Shown here one piece after another: positions 21,197 to 34,970 of a stretch of DNA of 64,000 nucleotides; position 1 is the first letter of the stretch, and every line of letters begins with the position of its first letter. The stretch is from assembly GCF_003576645.1 (NCBI RefSeq), contig NC_044923.1, forward strand, positions 1,537,523-1,601,522. Reading direction: 5' to 3'. Made by a program: the position numbers and the translations under genes. Below the pieces are notes generated by a model that saw only the letters and a program-made list of their open reading frames with translations, was not told where the DNA came from and did no database searches. This DNA comes from Ipomoea triloba. Taxonomy: Eukaryota > Streptophyta > Magnoliopsida > Solanales > Convolvulaceae.

Positions 21197-22102
21197 CCAA
21201 CTGAGTTGAGGCCTATTATTGTTTTGCTTAGCAATCTTTAAGGTGTGTTGGGTTTGTATCTCTTTCCTGCCATTGTTATGTGCCAAAAATATTGTAAAAG
21301 AAGAATAATAAGAAGAGCACTCAGCCTAGCTAGTTGTTAGTTCATAGTTGTCTCAAGCTAAGACAAGGGAGACTAATTTGAAATCTAGTTACAACTATCC
21401 AATCAACTTGGTAGAGATTGCTCGATTATGTGTAATGTTTATTATGTTATATATGCTGGTTTGTTCTATAAAAATCAGTTAAATTTGTCAAAAATTACTT
21501 TCCAAAATTACTTTCTAATATTAACCCGGAATTAAAAGATAACGTAACCAATTATAAATACCAAAATTTGACATCGAACAACTCTATTACAAGATAATAT
21601 ACTAGTATTTGTTCTATACTTTCTCAATTTGTTGCAGCCCAAACACTCAATATATACTCACTATCAGGGTTAAATCATGTGACCTTCCCTCAAGGAGAGT
21701 GACAAATGTCTCATCTAAACACAAGGTGCTTAGCTTGTAGCCACAACTTGAATGTACCATTAAAAAAAATGCAGAAATAGCTACATAAATTTTCGTCACT
21801 AAAGTGTTTGACGACAGAAACGGTCCGCCACTAAAAAGGAAAACTCGTCACTAAAGTGTTTAGCGACGAAAATGGTCCGTCGCTAAGGCTTTGCAATGCA
21901 ATTTATTTCGATTGTTAAATTTAGTGATGGATATTTCCATCGCTAAACCAAAAAAATCCATTCTAAGTTATCCATAGCTATTCTAAATGAAGCTCGCCTT
22001 ACTATTCTAGATGGTAAAGCAGCACAAGCATGTAAAAGAGGTTGAGTTGTTCATAGCTTATCTATCTTGAACGTGTGTTATGTACCAAAATAATCATTAA
22101 AA
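21197..22102. other. 3' flank and repeats, no gene seen
   Basis: 21780-21960 has repeated words of the type CGTCACTAAAGTGTTTAGCGACGAAAATGG, typical of subterminal repeats of plant DNA transposons. The rest is AT-rich. Confidence 0.45.
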
Positions 22103-23665
22103 TCTACTATACTAATAAGAGCCAAAGAGAGTTAGGCCTAAAATGGGTAGAAAAAATGGCGGTCAAATTATTTACTCAAATGGATGGTTCAGATGAATTA
22201 TTTAATCAAATAGATGGTTAAGATAATTCAGATTAATATTGTTAATAGAGATTACCTAATTTAACCTTATTTTTATGATTATCCGTTAAGTTTTCCGTTA
22301 AATATTCTCTTCTCCGTTAATATTCCGTTAACTTTTAACTTACCCATTAATTTCTATAAGAAATGTCTTAGGTTCGAACCTCATTTCAATCAAATTTGAC
22401 ATAATTAAGTTCCTCACTCTATTTACTCTTATTAAATTAAATGAATTAGCAGCTACAACAAAAAATGATACATGTGTATTTCTTTAATTTAGAATTATGT
22501 GTCTACAATACCTTTATTTGAAAAAATTTATTCATTATCAAAAAATTAAATTAAATAAGAGAAATAATTTCATTAGTTATATTGTATTTATTTTCTCTCA
22601 TGCAAAGCTTCTTTACCTTCAAATTTATTAATTGATATTCATTACATTGTCCATTATCTTATTTTTACAATATCTTGTAATTAAATATCAAAGTTATAGT
22701 ACAAAATAATGTTATATATTTATTTACCAAGTATTTTATTAATACTATGAAAAAAAAATTTAAAAATAATTTGAAACTAATTATATTAACTACTTGGGGA
22801 TTGGTTGACAAAGAGAGTACTTAAATAACCCAACAAATTGAAGCGGAATCGCTCTATTTTACTCTTATTGAATTAAATAAATTAATAGTGACACCAAAAA
22901 CTGAAAAACTGATACATATGTATTTCTTTAATACCATGAAAAAAAATAAAAATAAAAATAGTTTGAAACCAATCATATTAACTATTTGGGAGATTTGTTG
23001 ACCATGAAAGTACTCAAATAACCCATTACCCAGCAAATTGAAGCGAGAAACTACCTTTTAATATTTTTGGAATATATAATATTTTCAATTTTTAAATTTT
23101 TATTAATTTATTTAATCTTTTTTCTTAAACTATGTATTTCTTTATCCACAATAACTCATTCAACAATAATGATTGAACCAAATGAACCCCAAGCAGAACA
23201 CCTAAAGGAAAGTCCATAGCTCCTATATCATAATCTCATTGCATGACGTTGTCATCTATGCTACCAACAATAACCGAATTGCAAATAACACACTACCAAC
23301 AAAAAGGAAGAGAACAAATAGTAAAGATGAAGACAATGACAATGTTACTCAAAAGAGAATTAAGAATACTTATAAAAATTCAAATGAAAAGTAGTATTTA
23401 TTTAGACTATCATTTTTAGACCAAATATTTAGACTATCGATTTTACAAGGTTGCAAACATTTATTTTAGTAATAATTATAATGAATTTTCTATATTATCT
23501 TGGATTCATATACTTTGAGTTAGATATTTAAATAAAAAAATTCGACATTCAATTACCCATGTATAAACTTCTCCTATATAATCTTGCATTGATATACTTT
23601 CAAATATTTATTTAAATATAAACATTGGACATTAACCCATTCGCACATTGTGCGTATAAAACTAG
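22103..23665 (+). mobile_element. Non-autonomous Helitron, 1.56 kb
   Basis: It starts TCTACTATACTAATAAGAG after an A (22102). It ends with a hairpin CGCACATTGTGCG (23642-23654), then TATAAAACTAG, followed by T (23666). A 5' TC, a GC-rich hairpin about 8 nt before a 3' CTAG and insertion between A and T without target duplication are the Helitron hallmarks. No Rep/helicase coding was seen, so it would need proteins supplied from elsewhere. The interior is AT-rich. Confidence 0.85.
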
Positions 23666-24146
23666 TAAATTAATAAGAGGATCTTAATAGATTAAGAAGC
23701 TCCTGGATCTAATATAATGCACTTACTAAATTTCTTTGATGATCTGTACTATGTTATGCTGGTTTATTTGTGTGTTTTAATTAGTACGAATATATTGTTA
23801 TATATAAGTATACAATTTTATTTTCCATAGGTTCACTCAAAAATTACATAATTTTGAGTCTAGCAATAAGGTAACATCAATTAACAACGAACCTATGAAG
23901 CCCCGTTAAAATGATCATAATGTGCATCCATTCAGTTAGTACGTGTTAACTTTCTGATATGAAGTACACACTTACCTATTAAGCATCAACAAGCCCCCCC
24001 CCCACAATAGGATTCGAACCCACATTATATTAAGAATAAAACTTTAAAGTGATAGATTGAATCAAACTATTAATCCTACAGGTTGTAATCTCTTCTCCTT
24101 TAAATACTGTATTATATTTTGCATATTGCAATATGTGACTAATTAA
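23666..24146. other. Intergenic, no gene seen
   Basis: AT-rich DNA. A poly-C run lies at about 23994-24003. Confidence 0.4.
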
Positions 24147-24264
24147 GAGCTTTCATATCGCCAAAGACCTTGTGGTCAAGCGGCACCCGATATCCCGATT
24201 AACACGAGACAGTAACTATGAACAGATACTACTACTCAAAAAAAAAAAAAAGAGTTTTCATATC
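24147..24264 (+). mobile_element. SINE family B copy with target duplication
   Basis: A 13-bp direct repeat with one mismatch (GAGCTTTCATATC at 24147, GAGTTTTCATATC at 24252) flanks a 92-bp insert. The insert has the tRNA-like head GACCTTGTGGTCAAGCGGCA and a 13-nt A tail. Confidence 0.75.
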
Positions 24265-24664
24265 AATTAGTGTACACATCATGATGCATATAGTACCACA
24301 CTTCCAAATATTGATAATCCCAATCCTACATAAGGCAGCCCAAAAAGATTTTGGGCCATATACTATGGACTACTCTTTGGGCTCTGTGCAAAACAACTAC
24401 ACAAGTATGAGCCCAACCCAATCCAAGCACATCAAACCAAATGGGAGTTGATTATTAGGAGTATTATTAGTGGTTATGAATCAATAATAGTGTACTGAAA
24501 TGGCATCAATCAACAAGTTGATGAATGATTGTTAGATATTAAGCTAACAAAAGGTGACAACAAGATGATGATGATGCAGACTGGCTATATATGGCTGACC
24601 TTCCTTGGGGCCTGCCGTCAATATTTGCCTTTTTAGATATCTCCAACGTTGCTTTCGAACGCAG

Positions 24665-25135
24665 TTCAACTGATTAATGAATTCAAAATAAAGTTAGTGG
24701 TATGTTTTGGTGGCTGTCATAATATGCGGTTTCTTAAGGACACCTGTATACAAGCACTTTGAGGAACTTAAGGCAATTGAAATAATCCCGCTATTTAATC
24801 ATCCACCAAAGCAAGCAAGTGGCCTGGGACCTTCAATTGGTTAATGAATCTAAAATGAAGTTAATAATATGTTTTTGTGGTACTTGCAATCTCGAGGTTC
24901 TTGTGAACACCTGTATACAAGCACTTTGAAAAACTTTAGGCCGTCAAGACATATCTCGTAATTTACTGATCCACCAAATCAACCAATGAGACCTTCAATT
25001 GGTTGACACATTGAAAATGAAGTTAAGAATCTATTTCAGTGGCCATTGTAATGCGTATGTTCTTGTAGAGACCCGTGTATAAACAGTTTTAGAAATTTAA
25101 GACTGTTGAGACACATTCTACAATTTTATTTGTGC
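24665..25135. repeat. Three diverged tandem units of about 165 bp
   Basis: Units begin at 24665, 24832 and 24994 with TTCAAYTGRTTRA-like sequence. Each carries AAAATGAAGTTA, a TGTATACAAGCACTTT-like block and a CCACCAAA-like end. The third unit is the most decayed. Confidence 0.7.
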
Positions 25136-26298
25136 ATTAAAAATATAGGATAAAACTATGTGTGGATTTTGGTTTGGCCGCTTGGGTACAAACCTTTTAT
25201 CTTATTACCAATATTTATCAATTTTCTCTTTTTTTGACAAATAAAAGAAGGGAATTATACTTTTTTAATTTGACTTTTGTGTTAAAGAAGCTTAACTGCT
25301 TGCAAGAAAAGTGTGCAATTATATAACTAAAATATGAGCAGACAGTTAATAACTGCAACTGTATGGAACCAAACTACATATGATCAAACTCCGTACTGGT
25401 TGATTTGTCTAACTTTCATTAAAATTGTTGGATAATATACCTTGAGTCCTTGACCAAAGAACCTCAAGATGCTAATATTGTCAATGTTGCAAAGTCATCA
25501 AAAGGACTGATGATTCATCTGTTCAACTCATGAACTCAACCCAATCATGTTAAAAGCGAACAGAAATTTAAGGGCTCGTTTATTAACTGAAAAATTTTCC
25601 AGTTTTATGAAAAACTGGAGAATTAGATAATAGAAAACAGGTTTTTCTAACCATCATAACGAATTGTCAAAAAGGAATTTTTACTTTAGTAAAAAATCTC
25701 ACTCTAATTGTCTTGTATAGTTTAATCGTTAAAAATTTTCAACGATCTTCTTTTATTGTCGGTATCATCAATAACTTTCAAATGGTGGCCAGAAAGAAGG
25801 ACTAGTAATTTATTTTTTTCAGATTTTTAAAAGGGTTAAAAAAAATAAATTTTTGTACTACAACCCCTAGATTTTCAATTACGGTTGAAAATTGTGAATT
25901 ATATAATTGCTTAAGTAGTTTATTGTGAAATAGACATTAAGACAAGAATAGTAGAATACCGGTCAATAACAAATATAAGACATGAGCAATGGTTTGGTCG
26001 TTAGGATGAGAAGTTAACCATATATAGATATGAGAAGCAAACAAAAGAATGACCCAACTAATACCTACCTAAATTGAGTTTTTAATAAGGTAAAATGACA
26101 CTTTTTGTTTTTAAATTATACAGAATTGCCAATTTTCTTCCTCAATTGCACGGTTATTACTTTTCGTCACTCAATTGTCTACAAAGTAGTTTTTTTCGTC
26201 CTCCAACTATCTACTAAGTAACTTTTTAACCCAAATTTGATCGAACTTAGGAACCAAAAAAGCCCCTCCGTAGATAATTAATAGACAAAAAGTGACAA
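25136..26298. other. Intergenic with MITE fragments, no gene seen
   Basis: 25572-25640 (GGCTCGTTTATTAACTG...) looks like a MITE end. 26100-26290 shares CACTCAATTGTCTAC-like words with 34200-34400 and 39800-39990. Confidence 0.35.
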
Positions 26299-26780
26299 TG
26301 GGTATAATTTATTAGGATTTGTATTCTAAGCATACTAGAATTCATTCTCCCTCTCCCTATATTATTTGAAATATTATTATTTACCATTTATATCCTAACT
26401 GGAATTCTTAGTATCCTTATAAATTTGTCTCAAGTACTTTATATTATCATAGATTTATCAATAATAAGATCATTCCTTCTCATCTGGTATTAGTAGACCA
26501 AACGATCCAGGGCTAGCCACCGTCACTAACCCCCACTGTCGGCCAGTGACACCACCTCATCTTCTCGCATCATCTTTGATATTGCCTATCCAACCACAAT
26601 CTCGATAAATATCCTACAACTAGCCCATCACTTTATCTCCATTAAACATACTTCCTCAAACTATTTGTTATGGAAGACTCAACTTGTTCCCTTTCTCCGT
26701 GGTCAAAATCTCAGTGCATACGTTGAAGACATACACATTTATGTGTTCGGCTTCATTTATTAAGGCTCTGGATGAGTGTC
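26299..26780 (+). mobile_element. Copia-type retrotransposon relic (LTR end, PBS, gag start)
   Basis: LTR-like sequence ends with CA at 26482 and is followed by TGGTATTAGTAGACC, a decayed initiator-tRNA primer site (canonical TGGTATCAGAGCC). About 160 bp further, 26623-26730 translates as HFISIKHTSSNYLLW followed by KTQLVPFLRGQNL, the typical start of plant copia Gag. The frame then decays and no pol is present. Confidence 0.75.
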
Positions 26781-26878
26781 CTGTTGTAGCCGTGCTCCAA
26801 GTGAGTGCTTCGTTATAGCCGATCTGGCGGCTGAAAATTTGGTCCATTAGGATTCTTTTATTTTGTAGCATCAAAGGA

Positions 26879-26960
26879 ACTACAAGAAAATTGCATCTCT
26901 ACAAAAACACCCACTAGTAGGCATTTTCACCAAGTCACTAACCACAACAAGGCTAAATAA
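26879..26960. mobile_element. Possible DNA-transposon terminal fragment
   Basis: ACTACAAGAAAATTGCATCT resembles CACTA-type ends (CACTACAAGAA). No partner end was identified. Confidence 0.3.
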
Positions 26961-26977
26961 GTAAATAATCTAAGGGA

Positions 26978-27110
26978 CAAGACATTGTGGTCAATTAACA
27001 TGTAGTGATTCTCCTAAATGAGAGATCATGAGATTGAACCTCGGTGGAGGAGGTATTGACTCTTTGTGCTCAACAAGAAAGTATAGATGAACAGATACTA
27101 TAATGTACAA
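26978..27110 (+). mobile_element. SINE family B copy (degraded)
   Basis: It follows the family order: ACATTGTGGTCAA head, GAGATCATGAGATTGAACCTC box-B region, GGTATTGACTCTTTGTGCT, GAACAGATACTATAATGTAC. Confidence 0.6.
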
Positions 27111-27494
27111 GTAAAGTATAGACAAAAAAGAGACAATAGATATAATTAAGAAATGAAAAAAAAATACTTTCTCCGTCCTAATAACTTAGAGATGAAAAAT
27201 GTAACTTTCTTGTGAATAACTTCAATTAAAACATAAGCAAACAAACAACGCAAACATGGACAGAAAATTTATGAAAAAAAAAATCAACCTACATTGGTGA
27301 AACAAAGTAACATACCGACCTACATACAAACACACCAAAATTTAATGGAAAAACATCATGTGGAAAAAAATGGTATGTGAGACATGACGTCAAAGGTTAG
27401 ATGATGAACAATTAAGAAAAAGGGTGGTGAGTGATGGGAAGGTCCATTTATGGCCGGCCGTGACTAGCCAGGTAGGTAGTTTCCTGGCGGCAGC

Positions 27495-27897
27495 GGGGGG
27501 GGGGGGGGGGGGGGGTTTGGGGATCNNNNNNNNNNNNNNNNNNNNNNNNNNNNNNNNNNNNNNNNNNNNNNNNNNNNNNNNNNNNNNNNNNNNNNNNNNN
27601 NNNNNNNNNNNNNNNNNNNNNNNNNNNNNNNNNNNNNNNNNNNNNNNNNNNNNNNNNNNNNNNNNNNNNNNNNNNNNNNNNNNNNNNNNNNNNNNNNNNN
27701 NNNNNNNNNNNNNNNNNNNNNNNNNNNNNNNNNNNNNNNNNNNNNNNNNNNNNNNNNNNNNNNNNNNNNNNNNNNNNNNNNNNNNNNNNNNNNNNNNNNN
27801 NNNNNNNNNNNNNNNNNNNNNNNNNNNNNNNNNNNNNNNNNNNNNNNNNNNNNNNNNNNNNNNNNNNNNNNNNNNNNNNNNNNNNNNNNNNNNNNNN

Positions 27898-27938
<41 letters not shown>
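27495..27938. other. Poly-G tract interrupted by a 372-N gap
   Basis: A G run (27495-27515), then TTTGGGGATC, N at 27526-27897 and a 41-nt G run (27898-27938). Homopolymer on both sides suggests that sequencing stalled at a poly-G/C tract and that the gap size is nominal. Confidence 0.9.
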
Positions 27939-27940
<2 letters not shown>

Positions 27941-28380
27941 GGGATGTGTGGACCCCACGCAGTGGCCATGGGTGCTAATGGAAAAGAATGAATGAAAGCC
28001 AGAATTGTAGAGTCAACCACTTGTGTGAAAATTGTGAAAGTGAAGGCCAATTTCCCACAAAAAACGCAGCACTACAACTCAACCCCACACGCCAAACACT
28101 ATCTCATTTCATCATACCATTCTCCTTTGCTTTCTATGTTGTCCTTGTTAAAAACCTACCTATGGTGTCCTTGTTAAAACCTACTATACCTAAGTTTAAG
28201 AAATGAAATATATGTACCGAGTCACAATGTAACTGGTTGGTTATATTAATCTATAGTAAAAGTAACAGTTTGTTTTAATGTTGTTAGGCGGTCAGTTGTT
28301 GCAATGTTTGAGTGTAAATTTGAGTCCTATTGAGGAAAGTAGTATGAATTTGTTTCATTATTAGCACCAATGTACAACCA

Positions 28381-28740
28381 TTTTAAAGAATTTGAGACGG
28401 TTGTGGTACATTCCATGATTTGAGATCATTTTGTCACAATTATATTTGTTCCCATCAAGATTATATTACTGTGGCAAAAAAAATGCATAAACATTTAGTG
28501 AAATTAAATAGTGAACTTAATTTGTCACACTATTATTCTATTAGTGGATACAATTTAATTATATCAAATACTTAATTGTCACAATTATTGCTCCGTATGT
28601 GACTCAAAACAAAATAACAATAATAAATTATCATAAACAAGAGAGTCAACTGGTTATTTTTGTCACAGAAAGATATTATTTGTGACGAAATTTTAGAGTG
28701 TCACAAAATGTCAAAATTCTTGTAATATCACTCACAAATT
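28381..28740. mobile_element. Possible DNA-transposon fragment with TGTCACAAA motifs
   Basis: Repeated TTTGTCACA/TGTGACGAAATTTTAG words precede TTCTTGTAATATCAC, which resembles an inverted CACTA-type end. Confidence 0.3.
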
Positions 28741-28779
28741 AAGTGAATAATTACCGTTTAGGTGTCTATATGGGCAGCT

Positions 28780-28920
28780 CAATTGATCACAGAAAGTTTG
28801 AGAACAAAGATAAGCAATCGAGTCTCAATAGCGACAATGTGAGAGCAACTTCTCAAAGTGAAGGGGCCTCTTGTGCGCAGTAAGAGGTCTAGCCTCTGTG
28901 TTCAGTTCAGTTACCATTAT
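28780..28920 (+). mobile_element. SINE family A fragment
   Basis: It contains GAGAGCAACTTCTCAAAGTG, TGTGCGCAGTAAG and GTGTTCAG in the order seen, reverse-complemented, in 34981-35225. Confidence 0.55.
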
Positions 28921-31900
28921 TGGCGGTGTGGCTAAAGCGTGGAAAACCTTTGGGGTTGAAAATTCGATGTTTTTTTTTTTTTTCTTTTTGATATTTACAC
29001 TGACACTTATGATAAGACTTATTCACCGAGTTTCAATTGAACCCCATTCGACAGGTAGCTCTCGATGGCATTGTCTTAGGGTAGTACATTAAGGAAAGAG
29101 GAGAGGGGGGGGGGGGTGTTGAGGACTAGAGAAGAGGTCAAGTGGCCCTACAAATGAAGAGTCATGGTTGGCGTGCCGTGACCGCGGCTCCCTTCCAAGC
29201 CATGCTTTGATTTTGACTAAAACCCACCAAAGGGACAAACATAGTTGGTTTTCTGGTCAAACTAACACACCTCAAAACAAATCATAGTACCACCAAAAAA
29301 CCCAAAAAATAATAATAATATCATGGTACCACAATCATCTAATTATTTCTCTTTTATTTTCTCTTGGTCCATTATATTCCTAGCTCTTCTCATTGTATTA
29401 TTCATTGTGCAATTATTGATCGACTATATGATTCTACATTGTAATATTTTAATCTCAACGTATAAAGATAGTTTAGTCTTTTCATTTATTTATTTATTTA
29501 AAGATAATGTAATTGATAATTTTTAATCGCACATATTAATTCTTAATTAATTATAACGCATTGTATATATTGCCGAGTCAAGTAAAAAATGTACTCAAAT
29601 ATCTCCACCTATCCATTTCCTACATTTATTTCCAATTTTCATTAATTGTATAGACAATGTCAACGCATTGTAACAACTAACAATAATTTCTATCAAAATC
29701 TTTTCCAATTTGGTGCTAGTAATTAAAGAGGGGACAACTTGGTAGGGGAGTAATAGTGTTACCATCTTTTATTCTTTATTGGAGAACTGAGGAAATTTAT
29801 AAGTTAACGCATTGGCAATAATCGAAACTTTGACTTTCAGGTGCGAGAATAATGTGTTATCTACTCGATCTGCATTTCTTTGATAGCTATTGGTATCTCA
29901 AGCTCCACTATTCAAAAGAAAAAATAATTTTCTATTCTTAATTATTAGAATATTATCAAAGTGGTGGCATAGGTATGATCCTTCAAGTACTAAATCCCTT
30001 ACTAGCATGCCACTTAACAAAGTAATATTTGATGGACTAAATTTGTCACTTTGATAATAATTGAATGACTTAATTTGCATCGCAAATAATTGAGAGAATA
30101 ATTTATACAACAACCATATATAATTGAGGACCTAATAATACGTTTGGTAATCACAAGGTCTAAAGTTCGACTCTTTGTGGGAGTTGCTTATTAATTTTTC
30201 TTAATTTGAATTGGTCAACTATGAACAACTTACACTGCTACAGAAATAACATATACTGTCGCACATAAGTTCAAATTCATTAATTTATTTAAAGAAAACA
30301 AAACTCTTTTTACTTCAATCCCAAATAGTCAATTGTAGCTAGCAATGTTATATCTTCAAAATCTTCACAAGAGTGTGCTTACTAATTATATACATCTACG
30401 AGGATTAGTCAAAAAAGTTGCAGTCATCATCAAATGGTTGCTTCTGCAAGATGAACAAGTTAATTATGATGGCAACTCTCTGTGGAAATTCATGTGATTT
30501 AAATATTTAATAATGCAAAATTAATGTTTTAATGTCGTCAGATGATTAAATCAGAGCATATTATACACTAAAAGTCAACTAAATCGTATTCCAAAGTCAA
30601 TAGTTAATGTATTTTTATAATAAAAAAAAAAGAAATAAAAAGGAAGAAATTAAAACCCCTTAATTGCCTTGGATCCACCATAGAAAATGCATTTGTCTAC
30701 CATCAATTTAAATACTAAAGATAGTAGAGTGATAGCCACACATTCTTATGATGACTAGTGTTATTGCCATAAAAAGTTGTCAACATCTTTTCAGTTGAAT
30801 TTTTCGCATATAATCTATGATCTATCTATTACATTTTATCTCTTCTTTGTGGTTTGTGAGCTATTATACTAGAGCGAGATTTACCTAGTTCATACACTCA
30901 AGTAGTAGATGTACATTTTCCTTGTCAATAAAAAGATGTGAGTGAAAATTTAAAAAGATTCTGATTTGATCACCAAAATATTACATTGGTTGTAAAAAGT
31001 TTCCGGCCCCCTAAAAGAGGGGTTGAAATTTCTCGGTCATCTAAAGTTTGTAAGAAATATTGACCACCAATAACAGTAGTCTTTAAAAAAAAAAAAAAAA
31101 AACCCTAAATTTCTCTCAATTTTCGAATGATCGAATATTGATAGCATCGTGTCAATTTAAATACTAAAAGTTCTTAACTAAGCATCGAGAATGGTGGTCG
31201 AACGACCTCATAATTAAACATAAAAAAGATGGTCGATCACTCGATTGGGTGCAGTGAAATATGATTCTTGTACAAAAAAACTACGAGTTCAGTTCTAACC
31301 AATACCTTTTCAGTCGAATTCATCACACATGATCTTATATTTTTCTTAGTGCAATTCACCTCTCTTGTATTGAAATTTGTGCGCTATTACACAGAATTAA
31401 AACAAGACTTCAATTTGGTACCTCTAGACTCTAGAGTGAGTGAGATTTTGGAAAGATTTGATTTTACATTAACTATGCAGGATTCCATTTCATTCTTTAT
31501 ATATTTAAGGTACGGTAGCCATAGTGTCATGGTGATTCTCCATTAATTAAAGATGTGCTTCATCACTGGCTAGAAACTATATAAAAAGACTTATAATAAA
31601 AGGAAAAAAAAAATGTGCAATGCTTTTCTTAGACGGATATGCATAATCTTGCTTTATAGATCAGTCTAATAGATTCCTTCAATGATTCCATTATTGACTA
31701 TGCACATAGCATCTTATTCTTAATTAAGTAATAACATCATTAAGTAATAAAATGTACATCTCTGCTCATAATTATATTCTTTCGCCCATGCAACATTGTC
31801 CATCGATCCATACATTTCTTATTCTCCATGTCTTTTCTTCTGTTGTTATACTAAAAAAGTTGCTAAGTATTGCAATACTCATGCCCTCATTTTCTTTGAT

Positions 31901-34900
31901 CGATGTTTTAAATAACTAGACTGATCTAATTTCAGGTATGTTATTTCATTTATAATTTGATTTGTAAATCAGATATATTGTTGTTGTTATGTTCATAGAC
32001 AACTATTTTGTGACAAGTTCTCTAAATACTAAATTATATATTTCTATATGCAAAGAATTCAATCTAAACCCAAATTCTCAATGTTGGTAGTAAAAATCAA
32101 ACTCAATCTTTACCAATAATTTTGTTGGCAAAGGTATAAATAAAGATTAAATTTGGAAAGATATTTGGTTTGGGCTACCTTCCATTCCATTCTATTCACA
32201 CTTAGGATAGCCCTATTGAATAATTGATTCTTTTATATTCCTTTGGTAAGTAGCATATCATCAACATAACCCATAGAAAACGGCGCCCTATTTCGTTATT
32301 TTGTACACAAGGCTACCATAGGTAACCACCTCACCCCACTCAACCACCCTCTTTAGAAAAAAGAAAAAAAAAATTCTTTTAATATATAGTTTAATTTAAT
32401 TTATATACTTGGAAGGGACCATTTAATCAATTTAGGTTCATATTGTTCAAAACATATCCAAGGTAGTTTGAAAATGGCTATTTCTTTAGGAAAAATTTGA
32501 CTTGATCTGTGAATTGTGATCACCACCCTCTATGTATATATATTACGGTTTATATAATTCTGTTAAGACATATTTATTGGATTATCAATTGTACTAATAT
32601 ATTTATTCATGATTTAAAAAGAAAAACTTAAGAAGAAGACAATGTGAACACGATACGCCTGCATATTACAAATAATATAAAGACAATGTTAGCCAATACC
32701 TTGTACATATCCTACATTTTAACGCCTAAAGTTGATAGCTCCATTGGTTGTCTCTAGATGATGTCGCAGGTAACGTTTTTGGGGATTGGTTTTTGGACCA
32801 CACCACTGATCTTTCAAAAGGGTAAGAAAATTGGCATATCTTAGTTCATGAATCTAGATTCCCATTTTCACTTAATTAGCTTAGTTCATGAATCATATTT
32901 GAATCCAAACACTACTTGGCCATTTTTTTAAAGGGTGATTTTTTTTGGTGGTTAAATGGCTACCCACCATAATCATCTTTCTTATAATCTTTACATTGTT
33001 GAAAACCCTTTTCAAATGAGTAATGACTAAGGTTTTTGTGGGTATATTTTGTTGTTTGATCTAAACGTGTGTAGTTTAATTTGCTAGTTGTCGTAGTAGT
33101 ACGTAGTTGCTGAATTACACTTGCCTTACAACTCGGTCATCAAAGAACCACATGCCTAATTGCCTATAATCAAGCAATTAACAATAAGCTAAACCAGACG
33201 AAGTCATTCATAGCTAGTCGACTCAAACTAAGAAGGCCAATAGGTTTGTTGCTGTTTTTATGGATATTATTCTTGTTGTTCACTATGCCTAATTGCCTAT
33301 CCTCAAGCAATTAACAAATTCTCTGTCTTTCGAGAGTACTAGCACCCCTACAAAAGCGTGCTGGATCGCGTCATCCAGAATGTGTTGGGCTGACCCCACA
33401 ATGCCCCATTTTGCGACGTGGGTCAAGCCTAATGTGATTGCAATGTGAGTGATTACTTTGTCAATATGAAATGAAATTACCATTTTACCCTACTATATCT
33501 AATTGTATCATTCAATTTTTTTTTTCTTGCAAGATTCTTAAAATGTATAAAGTTTAATGTATTAATAAATGGGGTTAGGAATGTGATAATGAAATGTTCG
33601 TTAATCATCAAGGCTATAACTAAACCCATAAGCATGGATTCTTAGATATATATATGACGGCCAACTCAGGAAACATCAAGTCAATTAAGCATTAATATAT
33701 ATACCTGTCCTAGTGTCCTATGATGATTAGTTTATTAAAAGAATTATTAATTTACCTTTTATTTAAATTTATACTTTTGGCATGTAATTATAGGACTATT
33801 AAACATCATACTGCTTTACTACATCTTTTTTTTTTTTGAGAACGCTTTACTACATCTTTTTTAAATATAAAAATATATTCACCGTTGTCTGAGAGTACAT
33901 TGGGTAAATATAATTTTTGTGTAATAGAGCACAAACAACACATAAGAGGTAAAATCGCACTAGAAAGACGTTGTGAGATAGGCTCGATCGATCAAGAGGC
34001 CAGGGTGCTATAATTTTTCCTCATTCATGATATTTCTATACACGTACCTGTTCGTGAGTCGTGACAATAGTCATAGCTTATATGACGGCCTTTTTCATTT
34101 GAATTTGGCTCTAAATATCAAATTAAAAATGTATTTTGTTTCACTTAAAAGTTGAACTTAATAGTTGAACTATACATTTATATTTTATGGGATAAAAACA
34201 TTTTTCATTAATTCTTAAATCACAAGAAAATAGCACTTTTAGTCACTTAACTGTCTAATTCTTTTAACCCAACATTAATAGAATATAAGGACAAAAAAGT
34301 CTCATAAAAAAAAAAGTAGGGAACAAAGAGTGATAACATGTATAATTTTTAAAAAAAAAAAAACAATTTTTCAATAATTTAGGGAAGAAAATTGTCATTT
34401 TCCCTATTGTACATATTATATGCTCAACATATACCAATACAATCTTTTAAGACATTAAAAAAAAAATACTTCTTAACCTAGTGGCAATGAAAACCTCACT
34501 CAAAAACATTTTTTTTAAGATAGCTTCAAAATCTTGTCGATTCGACAGAACTTCATCCAGTACTTTTTTTCTTGTATTTTATCCTTACAAATTAAACCAA
34601 ACAAATGTCACTGCAAGTTGTGGAGCATGAGTCATCAATGGTTTTGTTGAAGAATTTTTATCAACTTTTTTGGAGGAAAAAAAAAAAAAAAAAAGCACTA
34701 AGAAGGATGAAATCGTGAGTAATGAGATTTGAAGGAACCAATTTCAATCGTTGGCATAAAAGCTTAGGCTAAAAAGTTTGAATATGTCATTGTTTGTAGT
34801 GGATTAGTTTGTCATTTGCCATTCTCCTTTTCTTGACAATTATTACTTCTTTATTATTTTTTATTTTTATTAAAGTGAGATGAGATAAAGCCATTTTATA

Positions 34901-34970
34901 TATGTGCAAAATGAATCATGGTTTTTAGCTTTAATTATGTTATTTATGCAATGAAATGCATGTACATGCT
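28921..34970. other. Long intergenic stretch, no gene recognised
   Basis: About 6 kb of AT-rich DNA with homopolymers (poly-G at about 29105-29117, poly-A at 31085 and 34680). No open frame has coding character. 34200-34400 shares MITE-like words with 26100-26290. A moderately GC-richer block at 33290-33480 was not identified. Confidence 0.4.

Noticed and set aside
27424..28050. Open frames across the N gap with poly-Gly or poly-Pro
   Set aside because: They exist only because N positions and homopolymers contain no stops.
33289..33483. 64-codon minus-strand frame in a GC-richer block
   Set aside because: No recognisable family, and the frame is too short to separate from chance.
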